A model generated the notes under the pieces. It saw only the letters and a list, made by a program, of their open reading frames with translations, ran no database searches and was not told the DNA's origin. From Gordionus sp. m RMFG-2023 (taxonomy: Eukaryota; Nematomorpha; Gordioida; Chordodea; Parachordodidae), in NCBI RefSeq assembly GCF_954871325.1, contig NC_088776.1:36566508-36630507 (forward strand): a stretch of DNA of 64,000 nucleotides, in the 5' to 3' direction. This document shows, one piece after another, positions 12,201 through 25,200 of the stretch. Numbering within the stretch: position 1 is the first letter of the stretch; every line of letters starts with the position of its first letter. The translations under genes were made by a program, and so were the position numbers.

Positions 12201-14329
12201 ATTACTCGCTTAGGACGTGATCATTGGCCAAATCAACAAACATAACTTTTCTACAAACGCCATGCAGAAAATATCATTTCTTTTTTTACAGTATAAAATA
12301 ATATTTTTTTCCCTAAAAATCAATATTTTGTCTCATTAGTTAACATAACTTCTGGTGTTACAATAAAGAATTCTTATATTGGGCGGAAAAAATTTCCAAA
12401 GAAATACGCCGATTTAACTAATTATCGATTTGTGGGTGTTGTGAATGTTAGAATTAATTTGCATAAAGATTTCTTTTGGATTTTGTTGTACTTTATATGT
12501 AATTTGCATAAAGAATTCTTTATTGTTATAACGCGTGATAAAAAGATTATATTTGAATAGTTTAGATTAGTTATAAGAAGATTGAAAAGAGTATAAAAAG
12601 GAAAATTTTTACGATACAAGAAATCTTTGTTTTTTTTAAATTGTTAATTTTTTTAATTTAATTTTATTTTATTTTATTTTTTTATGATTTTTACTATTAT
12701 AATTTTGAATAAAGAATTAAAGTTGATTTTATGATTTCGTAATTCCTAATTATTATTAATTTCCTTTTATATATATATATTTGTTTTCTATTTTTATATT
12801 TAGGTTTTGATGCACAATGACAAACTTATCGTTGTGACAGTGGGGAGCATGCATCCAAATACATTCCATATCAAATCTAATTTTCTATTATATTTTTTAA
12901 GCTATTTATTAACATTATTTATTTTAAAATAAATTAAAGATCTAAATTATATAAGGAAAAATAATTATTTTGTGGCCTCAATTATATTGGATTTAAAACG
13001 GAAATAAAACACAATTATGAGTAAATTAATATTCTTATATTGAAATGTAATGAAAATCAAAATTATAATTATTTTTCAAATCATAAAGAAGAGAAAGGTT
13101 TCTGCAATTTAAAAATAAAGACGATAGTTTAATAAAAATTTGATTGTTATAAATTTAATTTGTATGAAACTTTCAGGCACTAATTAATTTTTAGTTCCTA
13201 TAAAAAAATTTCCTCTATCCCTTATTTTCAATTTATATATTAGATTGTTTTTACAAACTAACCTACCTTACCAAATAATGATTTTACAACTGGGAATGAG
13301 ATGGGGGGGGGGCGTCAGGGATAATTTTAGTTAGACAAAAATTGCTTTTATATCCTTTAAATTAAATAAATTTTCAACTTTGTAGTGACCATATGCCAGT
13401 TAAAAAAATTTCGAATTAATATTTTTCTTATTTTGTTCTTAATTAGTCATGCATAAAAATTATAAGTAATAAAAAAAAATTCAGAAAAACCTTACCAGAA
13501 AAGAGTTGTGCTTAAGAACTATTCATTAGAAAAAAAGAAATTTGGTAAACTACATTAATAATATTAAAATATTGAAAAATAAGGTCTATATAACCTCAGG
13601 TTTATATTTTATAACAATTTTAATAACTGTTGAATAACATTTACCCCACTTTTTCTGTTAAGGTTTAACTAGTAGCAAGCATTACCCTCCCCCTGCTATG
13701 ACGATAAGTCTACAGAGAACCAAATCAAAATTGCAAAAAATAGGAAATCCAAAAGCAAAAAGAAAATCCAAATCAACCTACCTCTTCAATTTTAATAATC
13801 CAACGTCATAACCATCCCCCCACTTTTGATAAAAATATATGATTACTTGAGATAGCTAAAGTAGATCTAAAGAAATCATTGTGATGAATGTGCAAATCAA
13901 TAATTGTTATATTTTAAGAGACTACATATATCAATTTTTTGATATTTTGTTAAATTATTTATAATACTTAAATTGTTTATACTATTGTACGAATATGATT
14001 TGTTGTATTGTAAAACAAATTTCATTGATTTTTACAACTTTCTTATAAAATTATTTAACTCGCCGTAATTATTGTAAAAATATTTTGCTAAAATTTTATT
14101 AAAAAAATAATAACTAAGGCAAGTGTTAAATAATTTTATAAGAAAGTTAAAAATATATTGATAATATTTAAAACATATTAATTACTATAATGTAATATAG
14201 AATAGTAACCACATATCTTACATAAATGATTATGCATATGAAATAAAGATGAAGAAAATTTTAAATATAGGTTTGATATTTATAAAGTATTAATAATGAA
14301 ATGTGGTATACATGGACATGGCCAAGAGA
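12201..14329. other. AT-rich DNA with G- and C-runs, no gene
   Basis: No coding frame is supported. A nine-base G-run followed by CGTCAGGG (near 13303) and C-rich patches near 13690 and 13816 look like remains of hAT ends. An inverted repeat at 14036-14148 is listed separately. Confidence 0.5.
14036..14148. repeat. Inverted repeat, about 24-bp arms
   Basis: The left arm begins AACTTTCTTATAAAATTATT and is matched by the right arm ending AATTTTATAAGAAAGTT at 14148. About 60 bases separate the arms. It may be the core of a degraded MITE, but no target duplication is evident. Confidence 0.75.
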
Positions 14330-14720
14330 AGACGTGGAGATGTTCCCTTTGGAAATTCTCTTATTTTCGTATTTATCATTTTAAGCTAATAAAATTCCCC
14401 TGGCACTCTCAAAAATATAAAATATGCACTAATTGAAACTCTAACTCAGATATGGTTGGAGGGAAAGGAGGGCGAGGAAATTTCCCTTCTCGGAAATTTA
14501 CCTATTCTCGTAAATATCATTTTAAACTAATTTAAACCTTACTCTCTCTCAAAAATATACACAGTATATCACTAAACAATAATTTGAAAGTTAATAATTT
14601 TTTTTTAAATAATGACTATATAAGTCAAAATTTTTAGAAAAAAATAATTTTTTATATAAAAAAAGTGAAAACACAAAAGTATTCTAAGATGTAAGATAAC
14701 CAAAGGTATGCAATAGGTGA
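14330..14720 (+). repeat. Two tandem partial copies of the GGCGTAGCCA repeat family
   Basis: Two adjacent segments (about 14340-14420 and 14470-14720) resemble each other and the repeat at 63474-63790. Shared words include AAATATCATTTTAA, CTCAAAAATAT and TATATAAAAAAAGTGAA in the same order. The GGCGTAGCCA start seen at 63474 is only faintly preserved (GACATGGCCAAGAG near 14317). I read these as fragments of a hAT-type non-coding arm. A 67-codon open frame at 14717-14920 just beyond has no motif. Confidence 0.6.
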
Positions 14721-16137
14721 TCTTAAAGATTTCTAATGAAATTTATATGAAAAAACTAACCTGTAGTCTTCCCCCTTGTAAAATTCTGGATACCTATCTT
14801 ATACAGAGTTTACTATTCAAAAAAGTGAAACATACAATAGTGTCAATGGAGAAAAGGGTCAATCATCAAAATTGGAAAAGGTTTGATAAAAAAAGGGAAA
14901 AGTCCCGATCAAAAAATTAACAAGTCTCCCAAGAAAAGGAAAAAGTTCAATCAAAAAATAAAATTGTTATCAAAATAATTTGTTGTCATTTTAATAATTC
15001 TGAAAACATTTAATTTTGGGTTATTTACTGGATTCAATTTATATGTATATAAATAATCATTTTACTTGTTGATTCACAATGAATTTATAATAATTTTTTA
15101 TAAATCCATCCTAAAAAAATCCTCAAGTTTTCCTGATTTTAAAACCAAGGTATCATGGATATGGATGGTAGGAAGGAATTTAGACAGATTTTGGGTTTTA
15201 ATAAAAAAAATGCGGCATGAGAAATGTAAGTTCTTAAAAAATCAATAATGAAGGCTAATATTCAAATATTCGTGGTGTCCATATATTTTGATTTGCTCAA
15301 ATGAGATTTTTTTGAAATATTTTTTTTTACGGAATAGGTTCATTTTAATAACTAGTTTTATTATCTTGGTAGATATATATATATATATAACCCTTAATTT
15401 TTATTGTATAATTTTAATCATTGTTATGATTATCGATTAAATTTATATACTCTATATATAAATGAATATTGCCAAGGTCTATTTCCTCGATAAACTGATA
15501 TAATTAAATAATCAAATCATATAATGTCCACTATGATAGGATGTCATTCCATCAATTAATTCTAGGAGGTCCTTATAATCAATGATAAATATTTTGTAAA
15601 TGTCCAATTCCTGTGAAATCTCGAGGTTTAGGCAAATTTTTTCTGGATAAAATATTGAGCTAGCCGTTTTTAAAAATAGGCCCAAATTGAGCCAACAACA
15701 GTAGAGCCAGCCCTTGTCAGAGATTTAACATTCGTCAACCCAACTATAATAACGCCACTAATTTCAAAATACAGTTCTCTCACTTTGACTTTCTTTTTAG
15801 ATAGATCCCATCATCTTAAACAATCTTCTATGATAGGTTTGTTATTATTCAGTTTATATCTCCTCATTCAAATAAAACTTACCATTTGTTATCACTTTTA
15901 ACAAAACAGAATCTTTCCTATCGTTAATACCCCGCTTCGCTCCTTCCCTTCGTTTAAATCCTTATTTAATATGTTGGTGGCATAACAAAGATGCCGCTAG
16001 CCCCCATGGAAAGTTGTTCTATCTGTCCCAGAAATGTGGCCATTTTCGCTTATTTTTTATGCAAGCCCCTATATAGCCTGAACTCCATTGTGATGCAATC
16101 TTTGATGCCCTAGTTGTTGTGACATTGTATATATAAT
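14721..16137. other. AT-rich DNA with one MITE fragment
   Basis: No gene is recognised. About 15640-15706 is a fragment of the GGCTC-type MITE (ATTGAGCTAGCC, then AAATTGAGCCAACAACAGTA). About 15900-16120 is less AT-rich with short C-rich stretches and no recognisable coding. Confidence 0.5.
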
Positions 16138-16550
16138 AATATATATGTCGTATTGGGAATTGGGATATGGAATCAATCGGGATCCGGAATCTCTCAATTT
16201 TAAATCATCTATTAAGAGCGATTCTTGAATTTAAAAATCGGATTTGACCCGAAATGTATTTCAGCATGTTTGCTAGTACCTGCCCTATGAATTTCAGACA
16301 ACTTTTACCTGAAACTTTTGTCTACTTTATAATTTAATTGGAAAAATATATTAAAATGAATATAAATTAAAAGGTTCAAAATTTCATGAAAGATTTATCA
16401 TAAATTTATAGATGTGAACTCTACACATGCAGGAATACATTTTCGGCAAAATAAAAATTTTCAAATTTAAAAATCGCTCTCATTAAATGATTTAAAATTG
16501 AGATATTCCGAGTCACCATGGATTTCATATCCAAATCCGATATATATATT
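16138..16550. mobile_element. Foldback MITE, copy 1
   Basis: The segment is an imperfect palindrome. Its left arm reads GGAATCTCTCAATTTTAAAT and continues for roughly 150 bases; the right arm, read on the other strand, repeats the same succession (CTCAATTTTAAATCAT, AGAGCGAT, GAAATGTATT, CAGCATGT). It shares this internal arm sequence with the neighbouring element and with 38061-38390, so it belongs to a dispersed family. It has no coding capacity, and the superfamily is unknown. Confidence 0.8.
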
Positions 16551-16553
16551 TAT

Positions 16554-16956
16554 ATATGTTAGCGTCAATGTGTTTTTTCCGACAATGTGTTATTTTTCCC
16601 AACTTTAAATCGTTTTTTGAGCGCGTTTTTTAAATTTTAAAATTGATTTTACCTAAAATGTATTCCAGCATGTTTAGAATATCTATCTTATGAATTGTAG
16701 ATTACTTTACCGATAACTTTTGAGTCATATGTAATTTATATGAAAAATCAATGGTAAAAACAATATATATTATAGTAAGTTCAAAAGTTCATGATAAAAT
16801 TATCTGAAATTCATAAGGGTAGATATTTTAAACTTATTCCTGATGGAAAACATTTCCGGTAAAATCAAATTTTTAATTTCAAAAACGCTCTCAAAAAATG
16901 ATTTAAAGTTGTAAAAATAACAAATTGCAGGAAAAAACACATTGACTCTAACATAT
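16554..16956. mobile_element. Foldback MITE, copy 2, abutting copy 1
   Basis: The left end reads ATATGTTAGCGTCAATGTG and the right end is nearly its reverse complement (CACATTGACTCTAACATAT). Arms of more than 150 bases share ACTTTAAATC, TTTTTTGAG, GATTTTACC and GTATTCCAGCATG-type words with copy 1. The outer tips differ from copy 1, so it is a separate subfamily. Only a few bases separate it from copy 1. Confidence 0.82.
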
Positions 16957-19900
16957 GTATTTATAAGTTAATTATTATTCAAGAAAAAGAATTGTAGAAA
17001 AACTACAATTTATTGCCTGAAAATGAAAAATCTATATGAACATATTTAAAGAAAGTTAAAAAATTTAGAGAGTAAAATATACCATTCGATACTATTGTCG
17101 CCTTGATATAAGTACAGGCATATGAGTAAAATATTATTTTCCCATCATTTTATACTTATATCAACCTGAGAGTATTTAGGATTCTGTAAATAAGAGGGGG
17201 GGGGGAGTGGCAAAAAAATTATAACATTTTTAATATTTAAGTAATAGTCTGTGGGAAAATTGGAAGGTGGGGAATACTGTCCTGCCTTAATAAAAAAAAC
17301 CCCCACTTATCAATTGTTCATTTCACATAATTTGAAATTTAAAAAAAAACACTAGAAGGACTTAATTTTTTTAAATTAAATTTTAAGACATTCTAGAAAA
17401 AATTTATGTAAAAAACTTCAATATAATATTCTCCTCTAACCAAAACAGAATTAGTAATAAACTAAAAAATTGGTGAAGGGAAGGGGGGGGGAAGGGTTGT
17501 GATTCAATAAAAAGTTCACCATCACTTAAAAGCTTTAATAAACTAGGTTGTACGCCGTTTGCTTTAATAACCTCAATTACTCTAATTTTATAGAGTTAAT
17601 TAACTGTTAGGAAGCTCCTGATACCATTTTATGTTATATCTGATCTAAATTATTTAACTGCAAATTTTCCTTTGTAGAAGAAAGACGATGCTTTAGTAAA
17701 TCTCTCTTCATAATTTCCCGTATATTTCCCTTTTGATTAAAGTCGAGACAGATGAAGACTATTTCAAACCTTTATTCTATTATTTAACAACCATTTTTCC
17801 TTGAATTTGAAATGAAGAGAGGGTTTCAATCATTGGCATCAAGATATTTTAAGACCCATTCAAAAAAGAAAATCTAAATCAAATATAACAAAATGATCCA
17901 AATCCTGAAATAAATCGGGGCACGCACAACCCACTCTGGTCCCTAAAATGTGTCAATGGCTCCATCCGTTTGAAACATATACTCTTCTACAGGAAAATAA
18001 ATGTTTATTGATTTGGTAAGCTATTAAGAAGGTATTTCTTAGTAGGTTTGAGATTTTCATTCATTAAACCGGAGATAATTACACATTTAAGAATTTTGCA
18101 ACCTTTTTAGTCAATCTTATATTTTTTTCCTCATCACGAGATTATTATTTATTATTATTAGTTACTGTATTCTATCTTAAATTTGACTTACATTATTAAA
18201 TATTTGTTGATTCCAATTCACAAAAGTTCGATTCTAATGTATAATTGACTAATTATATTTTTCATTTTTTTTATGAATGCTGTTTATAAGTTTAAGTATA
18301 TGCTAAATAATACCATAGTGTTTTTACATAAAATGTGTAGCCCATATGAATCTTTCTATGACTGCTGAACCCTTGGAAAACTTACAGGAGAGTCTAATTA
18401 CAATTATTTGAGATATCACAGATTTTCCTCTTAACTTCTCAACAATTTATAATGGTAATGTTTAATCTTCGAATAGTATATATTAAACCCTGCATCTTGA
18501 ATCAATAAATTTATAGTTCAGCAGAAATTTTATTGCGACTTCCCTTGTAAGTATACATAACCATCTAATTAATGATTAACATCGTTTCAACACTTTCCGC
18601 AAGTTATTAAAGACCAAAAATTATGAAAAATTATAGAAAAGCTAAAGTTTTGATTAGACAGCAAATGACTTTAGAAACAATTTAACTAAAGATAGATTTG
18701 CTAGACATACCACCGAATGGATTATGTGTTTATTGAAAAACGGCCTACTTTATTCTTGCTATAATCTAGAAATTGCTCGAAGAAAATAGATATTTCAAAG
18801 TTTTTTATAATTGTAAAAAATTGTAGTATAAGCTACAAAAGCTTATTTAAAAAATTAATATCTTCTAATATTATTTAATTTTAAAAATAATAATGCCTGA
18901 AAAGATGAAGGTAGTCATTTTTTTAATAAAGCAGGGTGATATATTAATACAACACATAATTCATGATTATATTCATCAGAAGTCACTCAATTTTTTAAAG
19001 TAAAATAAAACTTAACCTCAAAAGGGATTATTTCGCCAGAGTAAATTTGTAACCGCTATTTTCCTATTAGACTTGATAAAGAATGTATATAATTAAACTT
19101 TTATTTGGAAAAATATATATGATTGGAAACAGTTCAATATTGCTCAACCAAGTTAAAACTCATTAAACAATAGTGGCCAGTTCCTTGTATAAAAACTGCA
19201 AAATATTCCAAGAACTATAACTTTAACTATTATAGTATATTTACAAATATTTTACCAGAAGAGAAAACAATCATAAAATCTATCTGGCATCAAAAACAAC
19301 AACTTTTATAATAAAAATACTATAAGAAGTGTTATATTCGCGTAAATCATTTGAATATAAATTATATTTTTATAAAATTAGTTAGTTGGTGAATATGCTA
19401 TCGACGATTGTTAAGTATTAATTTGAATATGCAGTCTAGGAATTTATTTTTTTTATGAACTTTAATATACTTGTAATTTTTATTATTTTTTATGAATACT
19501 TGTAATTTTTATTATTTTTTATTTTTAATGTACTTGTAATTTTTTTGCATATTAAAAAAATGTATATAAATGAAAAAATTTTAAAATAAAAGATAGTTAT
19601 CTGGTTTTATAATTTGAAGAAACTTAGTATTGTTGTGAAAAATTCAAGATATAAAATTTGGTTTAGTGAAAAAAAAGGAGTTGTAAGATTTATTAACAAA
19701 ATTATTTAAATTTTTATATATTCTTTTTTATTAATACTAGGTTCCATTAAGTTCATCCCACGAGCCTTCGACAATTATATTACAATTAATTAAGGATTTG
19801 TAACAAGAAGTAACATTAATGTCACTCTCAAATATAAATTATCAAAGAAACAAAGAAATATGATAATAAATGCTATAATATTTTTTAAAAAAAACTTATC

Positions 19901-19988
19901 ATAAGCCTGAGGGGAATTTCTTATTTTTAATATAATTAAAAGAATAATGGAACCATCATTTTAAACCTTGAATTCATCCATGGTCGTC
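16957..19988. other. AT-rich DNA, no recognised gene
   Basis: Long G-runs near 17197 and 17484 sit in otherwise AT-rich DNA and look like eroded transposon ends. About 17515-17950 is a little less AT-rich and shows short minus-strand coding-like stretches that I cannot assign. About 19440-19550 contains three imperfect copies of TACTTGTAATTTTTATTATT. Confidence 0.45.
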
Positions 19989-20207
19989 TAGTGTTGTTAA
20001 AAGGCTCGATTTTAGCCTATTTTTAATAGCAGCTAACTCAATATTTTAGCCAGAGAAATATTAAATAAACCTCAAGATCTCGCTAATAAATGTCAACCCT
20101 TTGTGCTATCTATGATCAAATCTTCAGACTTGCTTTATATTTTTCTGGATAAAACATTGAGTTAGCCATTTTTAAGAATCGGCTAATTGAGCCGTTTAAC
20201 AACATTA
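19989..20207. mobile_element. GGCTC-family MITE (hAT-like ends)
   Basis: It starts TAGTGTTGTTAAAAGGCTCG and ends GAGCCGTTTAACAACATTA, an inverted repeat of about 20 bases. The same layout (TTGTTAAA next to a GGCTC/GAGCC palindrome, with a central CTGGATAAAA-type block) recurs at 15640, 20770, 41346 and 58409. The ends resemble those of the hAT element at 3945, so a hAT transposase is the likely mover. I found no clear 8-bp duplication at this copy. Confidence 0.78.
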
Positions 20208-20219
20208 ATTTGTCTTTCA

Positions 20220-20290
20220 CAGGCGCACACGTAGGAATTTGCCATGGGAGGATGGGGGTATAAATTTTCTTGAAGAATTATTCTAAGAGT
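20220..20290 (+). repeat. hAT-like left terminus
   Basis: It reads CAGGCGCACACGTAGGAATT followed by a G-rich stretch. The same tip and the AATTTGCCA/AATTGCCA block appear in reverse orientation at 41150-41189. It probably bounds the hAT relic to its right, but no matching partner end or duplication was found. Confidence 0.5.
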
Positions 20291-20639
20291 TATTTAAGAA
20301 TATCTTAAGTTTCAAAAATTTATTAGAACTAGTGACTATAAAATATTGACAACTTCTAATACACAAATTCAAATATAAATTAATGATAAAATAAAAGAAT
20401 AATCCGCTTATGAATCAATAAAATAAATGTCCCGAAAAAGAACTTTGTAAAAAATATATTTTAAGCATTTAAAATTTGATATATAAATTTAAATTATATT
20501 TTAAAAAAATATTGGAAATATAGAATAATGTACAAAAATATTCTTAAGAATTATTGCATGTATATTAACTTATTCATGAAAAAAAATGGTGTTATTAAAT
20601 ATGGGAAAAAATATAATTATGACGCATGTTATAAATTTA

Positions 20640-21345
20640 TAATTGAAATTCAAGCTTCTTTGAGATTGAGCTAATACTTTAATGATTTCATCAGTGTTTG
20701 GCGTTAACTCACTATATATATTGAGAAAGACCAAGCTATTCAATTTATTTTCAGCGGCAGTACTTACAGTAGTCTTGTTGAAGGGCTATATTTAAACCGA
20801 TTTTTAAAAACGAGTGACTCAATATTTAATGAAGAAAAATACTAAACAGGACTGAAGATTCATAGGTGGCAGACAGTTATGGAAATCTATTAGTGAAATC
20901 TAGAGGCTAAAGAAGAAAATTTTCTTTCATTGGTAGAAGTTTTATGGATAGAGTGACCAAAATATATAATAATTTTTATATATTAGGAAAATCTAAAATG
21001 TGTTTGAAATTAGGTGAAACATATAGAATTTTTTGGAACATTATCAACCTATTTAACCTTTTATATCATAGTTTGCATTGAGCTAGTAATGCCTGCATCA
21101 TGGAATACTTTAACAACTCATAAAGATCTGTTATTATAGTATTTTTCGAATGACCCTACATTAATTAATATTGAAACGATGGGCTTGCCTTGCTGTTAGT
21201 TGATATAGACAAATAATATATTCATATTTTGCCTTTGACTCAACAATGATGTATAATTTATGAAACAAATCATCTGCTTTTGCCCTAATTTCCCTAAGTT
21301 CCAATATAATGCTTTCAGCTATTCTCATATTTAATCAAATATAAA
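20640..21345 (-). pseudogene. hAT transposase relic (DUF4371 type), C-terminal part
   Basis: On the minus strand the end of a hAT dimerisation domain is readable near 20760-20660: AAENKLNSLVFLNIYSE, then PNTDEIIKVLAQSQR. This is the usual ending of ZMYM1/DUF4371-like transposases (ENRLNGLALLNIHR, DEVI). Upstream on that strand (20930-21345) only DNA similarity to the copy at 41565-42130 remains, including blocks such as TTCTTTCATTGGTAGAAG and TAAAGTATTCCATGATGC. A MITE (20770-20912) interrupts the coding DNA. The relic has several breaks and no function. Confidence 0.75.
20770..20912. mobile_element. GGCTC-family MITE fragment inside the hAT relic
   Basis: It starts TAGTCTTGTTGAAGGGCTAT and continues with AAACCGATTTTTAAAAACG and the AATCTATTAGTGAAATCTAGA block shared with 41346-41523. 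The right inverted repeat has been lost. It lies at the same place in the transposase as the MITE in the 41-kb copy. Confidence 0.7.
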
Positions 21346-21959
21346 TAGCAATAATTAATAAGGTAACGCAAGGGCAACACTAGCTTTTTACAAAAGGGGA
21401 TATGAAAACGTGATAATTTATTTTTTTAAAGTTTCAATAATTTTTTTATTCTATTTATATCAATTGGCTTCAACGCCCCCCCCCTCCCAAACCGTCTTGC
21501 CCGACCTTCTGCCAGTTATAAGTTTATAGATATATTTTCTACTACAATTTATAATAATTATACATGATAATATCCAACACAAATTTATAGAATCAACAAA
21601 TGCTCTGGCCTCATAATTAACAATTCCCTAAATAACCCTTAGATTTTCTTATCAAAAAAATTAAAAAATACTTTATCCTAAGATCTTCTTTTGATTTAGC
21701 CTTTATCAGAATTTAAATGGAACAAATTCAAAAATGAACATTAAAATTTTAATTAAGCACAACTTTTTGTATGACAAAGAAACAGACCAAAAATGAATGT
21801 ATATTGAATTTTATAATATAATATATTATATGATTTTTAATCATTTTATTTTTGCTTAAGGCGAAAGGAAGATAAGTTTAATTATAAAATGATTTAATGT
21901 CTCAAGAAAAATAATATTTATTTAATATAAGCTTAAGAAATATTTTAAATATAATATCA
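21346..21959. other. AT-rich DNA with a C-rich hAT-like end
   Basis: About 21470-21518 reads CGCC followed by a C-run and then GTCTTGCCCGACC, ending CTGCCAG. That is the style of a hAT right end. No gene is seen in the remainder. Confidence 0.4.
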
Positions 21960-22260
21960 ATTCAATGTATATTTTAAATATGGTTGCTAACTTCGAACCA
22001 ACCATCAACAGGTCTTCTAATTTTATAAATCTCATTTAAAATCGCATTAATTCATATTTTATAATTCATAAAAATTTTTAAAATTAGGAAAATTTATAAT
22101 TCTAAACGATAATATAATATTAATGTATTTGTTTAAATATGTTTGCTAACTTCGAACCAACATCAACATGACCTCTAATTTTATAAACCTCATTTAAAAT
22201 TGTATTAATTCATGTTTTAACAGATATTGTCATGTTAAAAATAGGAAAAATGGCATTGAT
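21960..22260 (+). repeat. Tandem duplication, unit about 159 bp
   Basis: Two units begin GTTGCTAACTTCGAACCAAC (21983) and GTTTGCTAACTTCGAACCAA (22141). Both continue with TCTAATTTTATAAA, CTCATTTAAAAT and TTAATTCAT. The copies differ at several positions and by small insertions. Confidence 0.8.
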
Positions 22261-25200
22261 TTTTTGTTACTTTCGATATGCTAACATATATGTACCATAA
22301 AAATTATAAATAAATCTATCAAATATTTTTTATCCAAGGGTATATAACACAATTAGCTATATTAAGTTTGAATTTCCACTCTTTATGATTATAGTTTAAA
22401 AATAAATTGGAGTGGACTGACGTTTCTCCTGCCTCCAACTTGTTACAAAATATTATTTTTTAAAAAAAGAAATCATTTGTTTTGAGGGTGGCGGGCGGTA
22501 AAATTATCAATGACCTAGGGGGTTTAGAAGCCGCTCCGTTATATTAGACGATAGAACAAATTAACTATAAACACCTCAATATTTTTTGGTAGCCAAAATT
22601 TTGATAGGATAACAATTGTTATTATATTCAAAATTTAAATAAGACGGCATACAGTCTAAGTTTTTATAATATTTTAGTATATACTAATATTTAAGAATTA
22701 AATATTACATATTAATAATAGATTTGTGATTATTTTAAAATTTCACATTTCCATCTAAATCAATATTTACTAAATTTTAATGTAAATCTACAATTTACAT
22801 TTGTTATTTGAAAAGAAAAACTAATCGAAATTTTTTTAAAAAAATTTATTATTTCCCTGGAAAAATAGCATGTGGGAAAAATAACTCAACCGAAAGCTCA
22901 TGGATTAAAACTGAGCAAAAAAAAACTGTGGAAAAAAATGTGGTAAGAAAAAAAATTAAGAATTAAAAACTGAAGGGAAAAAAATATTTAGGAATTAAAG
23001 TCTTCGGGTATAAATTTAAATTTAAATATAAAATGAAACGAAATGATAATATTTAAGGTTAAAAATTAATGTTTATATTTTTAATTACACATATTCCAGT
23101 GTTTATATATTTTAATATCAGCACGAGCCCAGATCGGCCTGTCTAATTAAAGAGAAGTTTTGACCAAGCCAGCATTGGTTTTTTTACTAGGTCCCTAAAA
23201 AAATTTATAAATTTCTTGGCCAGGCATTTAATACATTTTTGTGTAGGGCGAATAACTATTTTGCACTATTCAAGTTTTATATAAAATTTCAAAATTCCGG
23301 GCTGAAAATATCTAGCACAAATGACCCGGTTACCTTGTTCAATTTGCCCAGCCCGGTTCAAATTTTTTAGCACAACTCCTTACCACGGTTTTAGAGCAGG
23401 CTGAGAAGATTTGGAGATATCGGATGTCAATTTTCTTCACCGACATATAGCATTTGTGGAAGTCAAAATTCCTTTTGAAAAAATATTAATTTATTACATC
23501 ATCCAAATTGAGGTTTGAACACTTCTAAAACCTTTACATAGGCGATTATGAAGTTTTTTTTGCAATGTGAGACTGGATTCATGTGGCAGGGATTTTTCAT
23601 TTCACCGATATTTGTTTTTAATCAGAAAGGCGATTTTTATTTGTATAATTTTATCGATTCAGGCTGAGTCTCAGCCCATTTCTGAGTTCTTATCGAGTTG
23701 AAAAATTCTTTACCCCCCCCCCCCCCACAGTACAATCTTACTAGCATACTGTATATCTACGTGTAATAATTATAAAAAAATAAGAATAATTATTTATTCC
23801 CCTTATGCATCGTAGTTTTATTTATCATATTTTTAAATATAATACAGATTTATTTTCCTAAGATGTTATCCTTAAATTTTTTTTCTCTATAGTATTTTTC
23901 CTTGAGATTTTCTTCCCGCAATTTTTTATTCCTAAGTATTTCTCAAATTTTTTTGTTCGATTTTTTTTCTGCAAGCTTTTTTGTCCTTATTACCATTCTA
24001 AATATTTATATTATTTTTCTTAAATTATCAAAAATATATTTTTTTAAAATAATTAATGAATTTATCTAAATTAACATCGTGCTAAAAAGGATGTATAAAA
24101 TAATAACTCGAAAAGAGTAAAATTTATGAGAATCTGCAAATTAATTTATCAATTCAATATATTTTATGCATGTTGAGGCTTATAAAAATTTCAATTAATA
24201 TTTATAGATGAAATATAGAAAATAATTTTATTACAATAACATAAATTTCAATTAACATTTTGAATATAAAATATATTAAACAATTATATACTTACTCAGC
24301 CTTAGAAGTCCCAGGTGGGGTTCCCAAAGATGCTATTCTTTAGGTATTTCGATAGATTTTCAGTTGTTTAATTGACATTTACAAATTTTTGAAATTTTAA
24401 AATAATAATAAAATGTTAAAATAATACTAAATATAGTTTATTTATTATATTCTTTAAAATGTAAAAAAAGCTTTAAATCAATTTGATTCTTAAATAGTTT
24501 TAAATCAATTTGATTCTTAAATAGCATATTTAATTTAGGGTTTGTGTAAGCCACCCCCTACCCCTTATTTTATGTTATTTTTTTTCCATCTGGTAGGCGT
24601 AGCCAAGAGATGGAGACATGTGGACATTTCTTAGCCTTTTAGAATTAGCTTGTTTTTGTAAAGACCATTATAAAGTTAATAACATATAAAAATAATAACT
24701 ATAATGAAAAGTAAAAAAACAAAGTTATTTAAAAAAAATGTAACATAATAGCCAAATATAGTATGCCTAAAAGCTGCTAATAAAATTTATGGGTATGCAT
24801 CTAGGCTATGGAAGGTTAAGATTAAAATTGACCATTTTTTATAATCATTTTATAAGACTAAAAATATTAGAATTTTTTAACATAACTTAATTAGTTAGGG
24901 TATTTTCAATTTAAAAAAAAATGCTTAGTCAGTAGCCAATTTATTTTCTAAAACTGAAATAGTTCAAACTTCCGACTACTAATCTACCCTTTCTGTTCTC
25001 TATTTTTTATACTAATCAGAATAATATTTAATAAATTATTTTAAAGCTTATTATTCATTGAGTTAACCGGCTAAATATTCTCTTGCGAAATTCCCCACTT
25101 ATTTTTGAGGATGTCGGAATTTTATCATCTACTAAAATCCATTTTTTAAATTTAAATTTCTAATATCTTGGGGTATGCTATAAGCGGGTTATAAGTGTAT

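Noticed and set aside
17515-17950. Possible mariner-like coding on the minus strand
   Set aside because: Only loose resemblance in a few words; no helix-turn-helix, catalytic block or terminal repeat could be identified.
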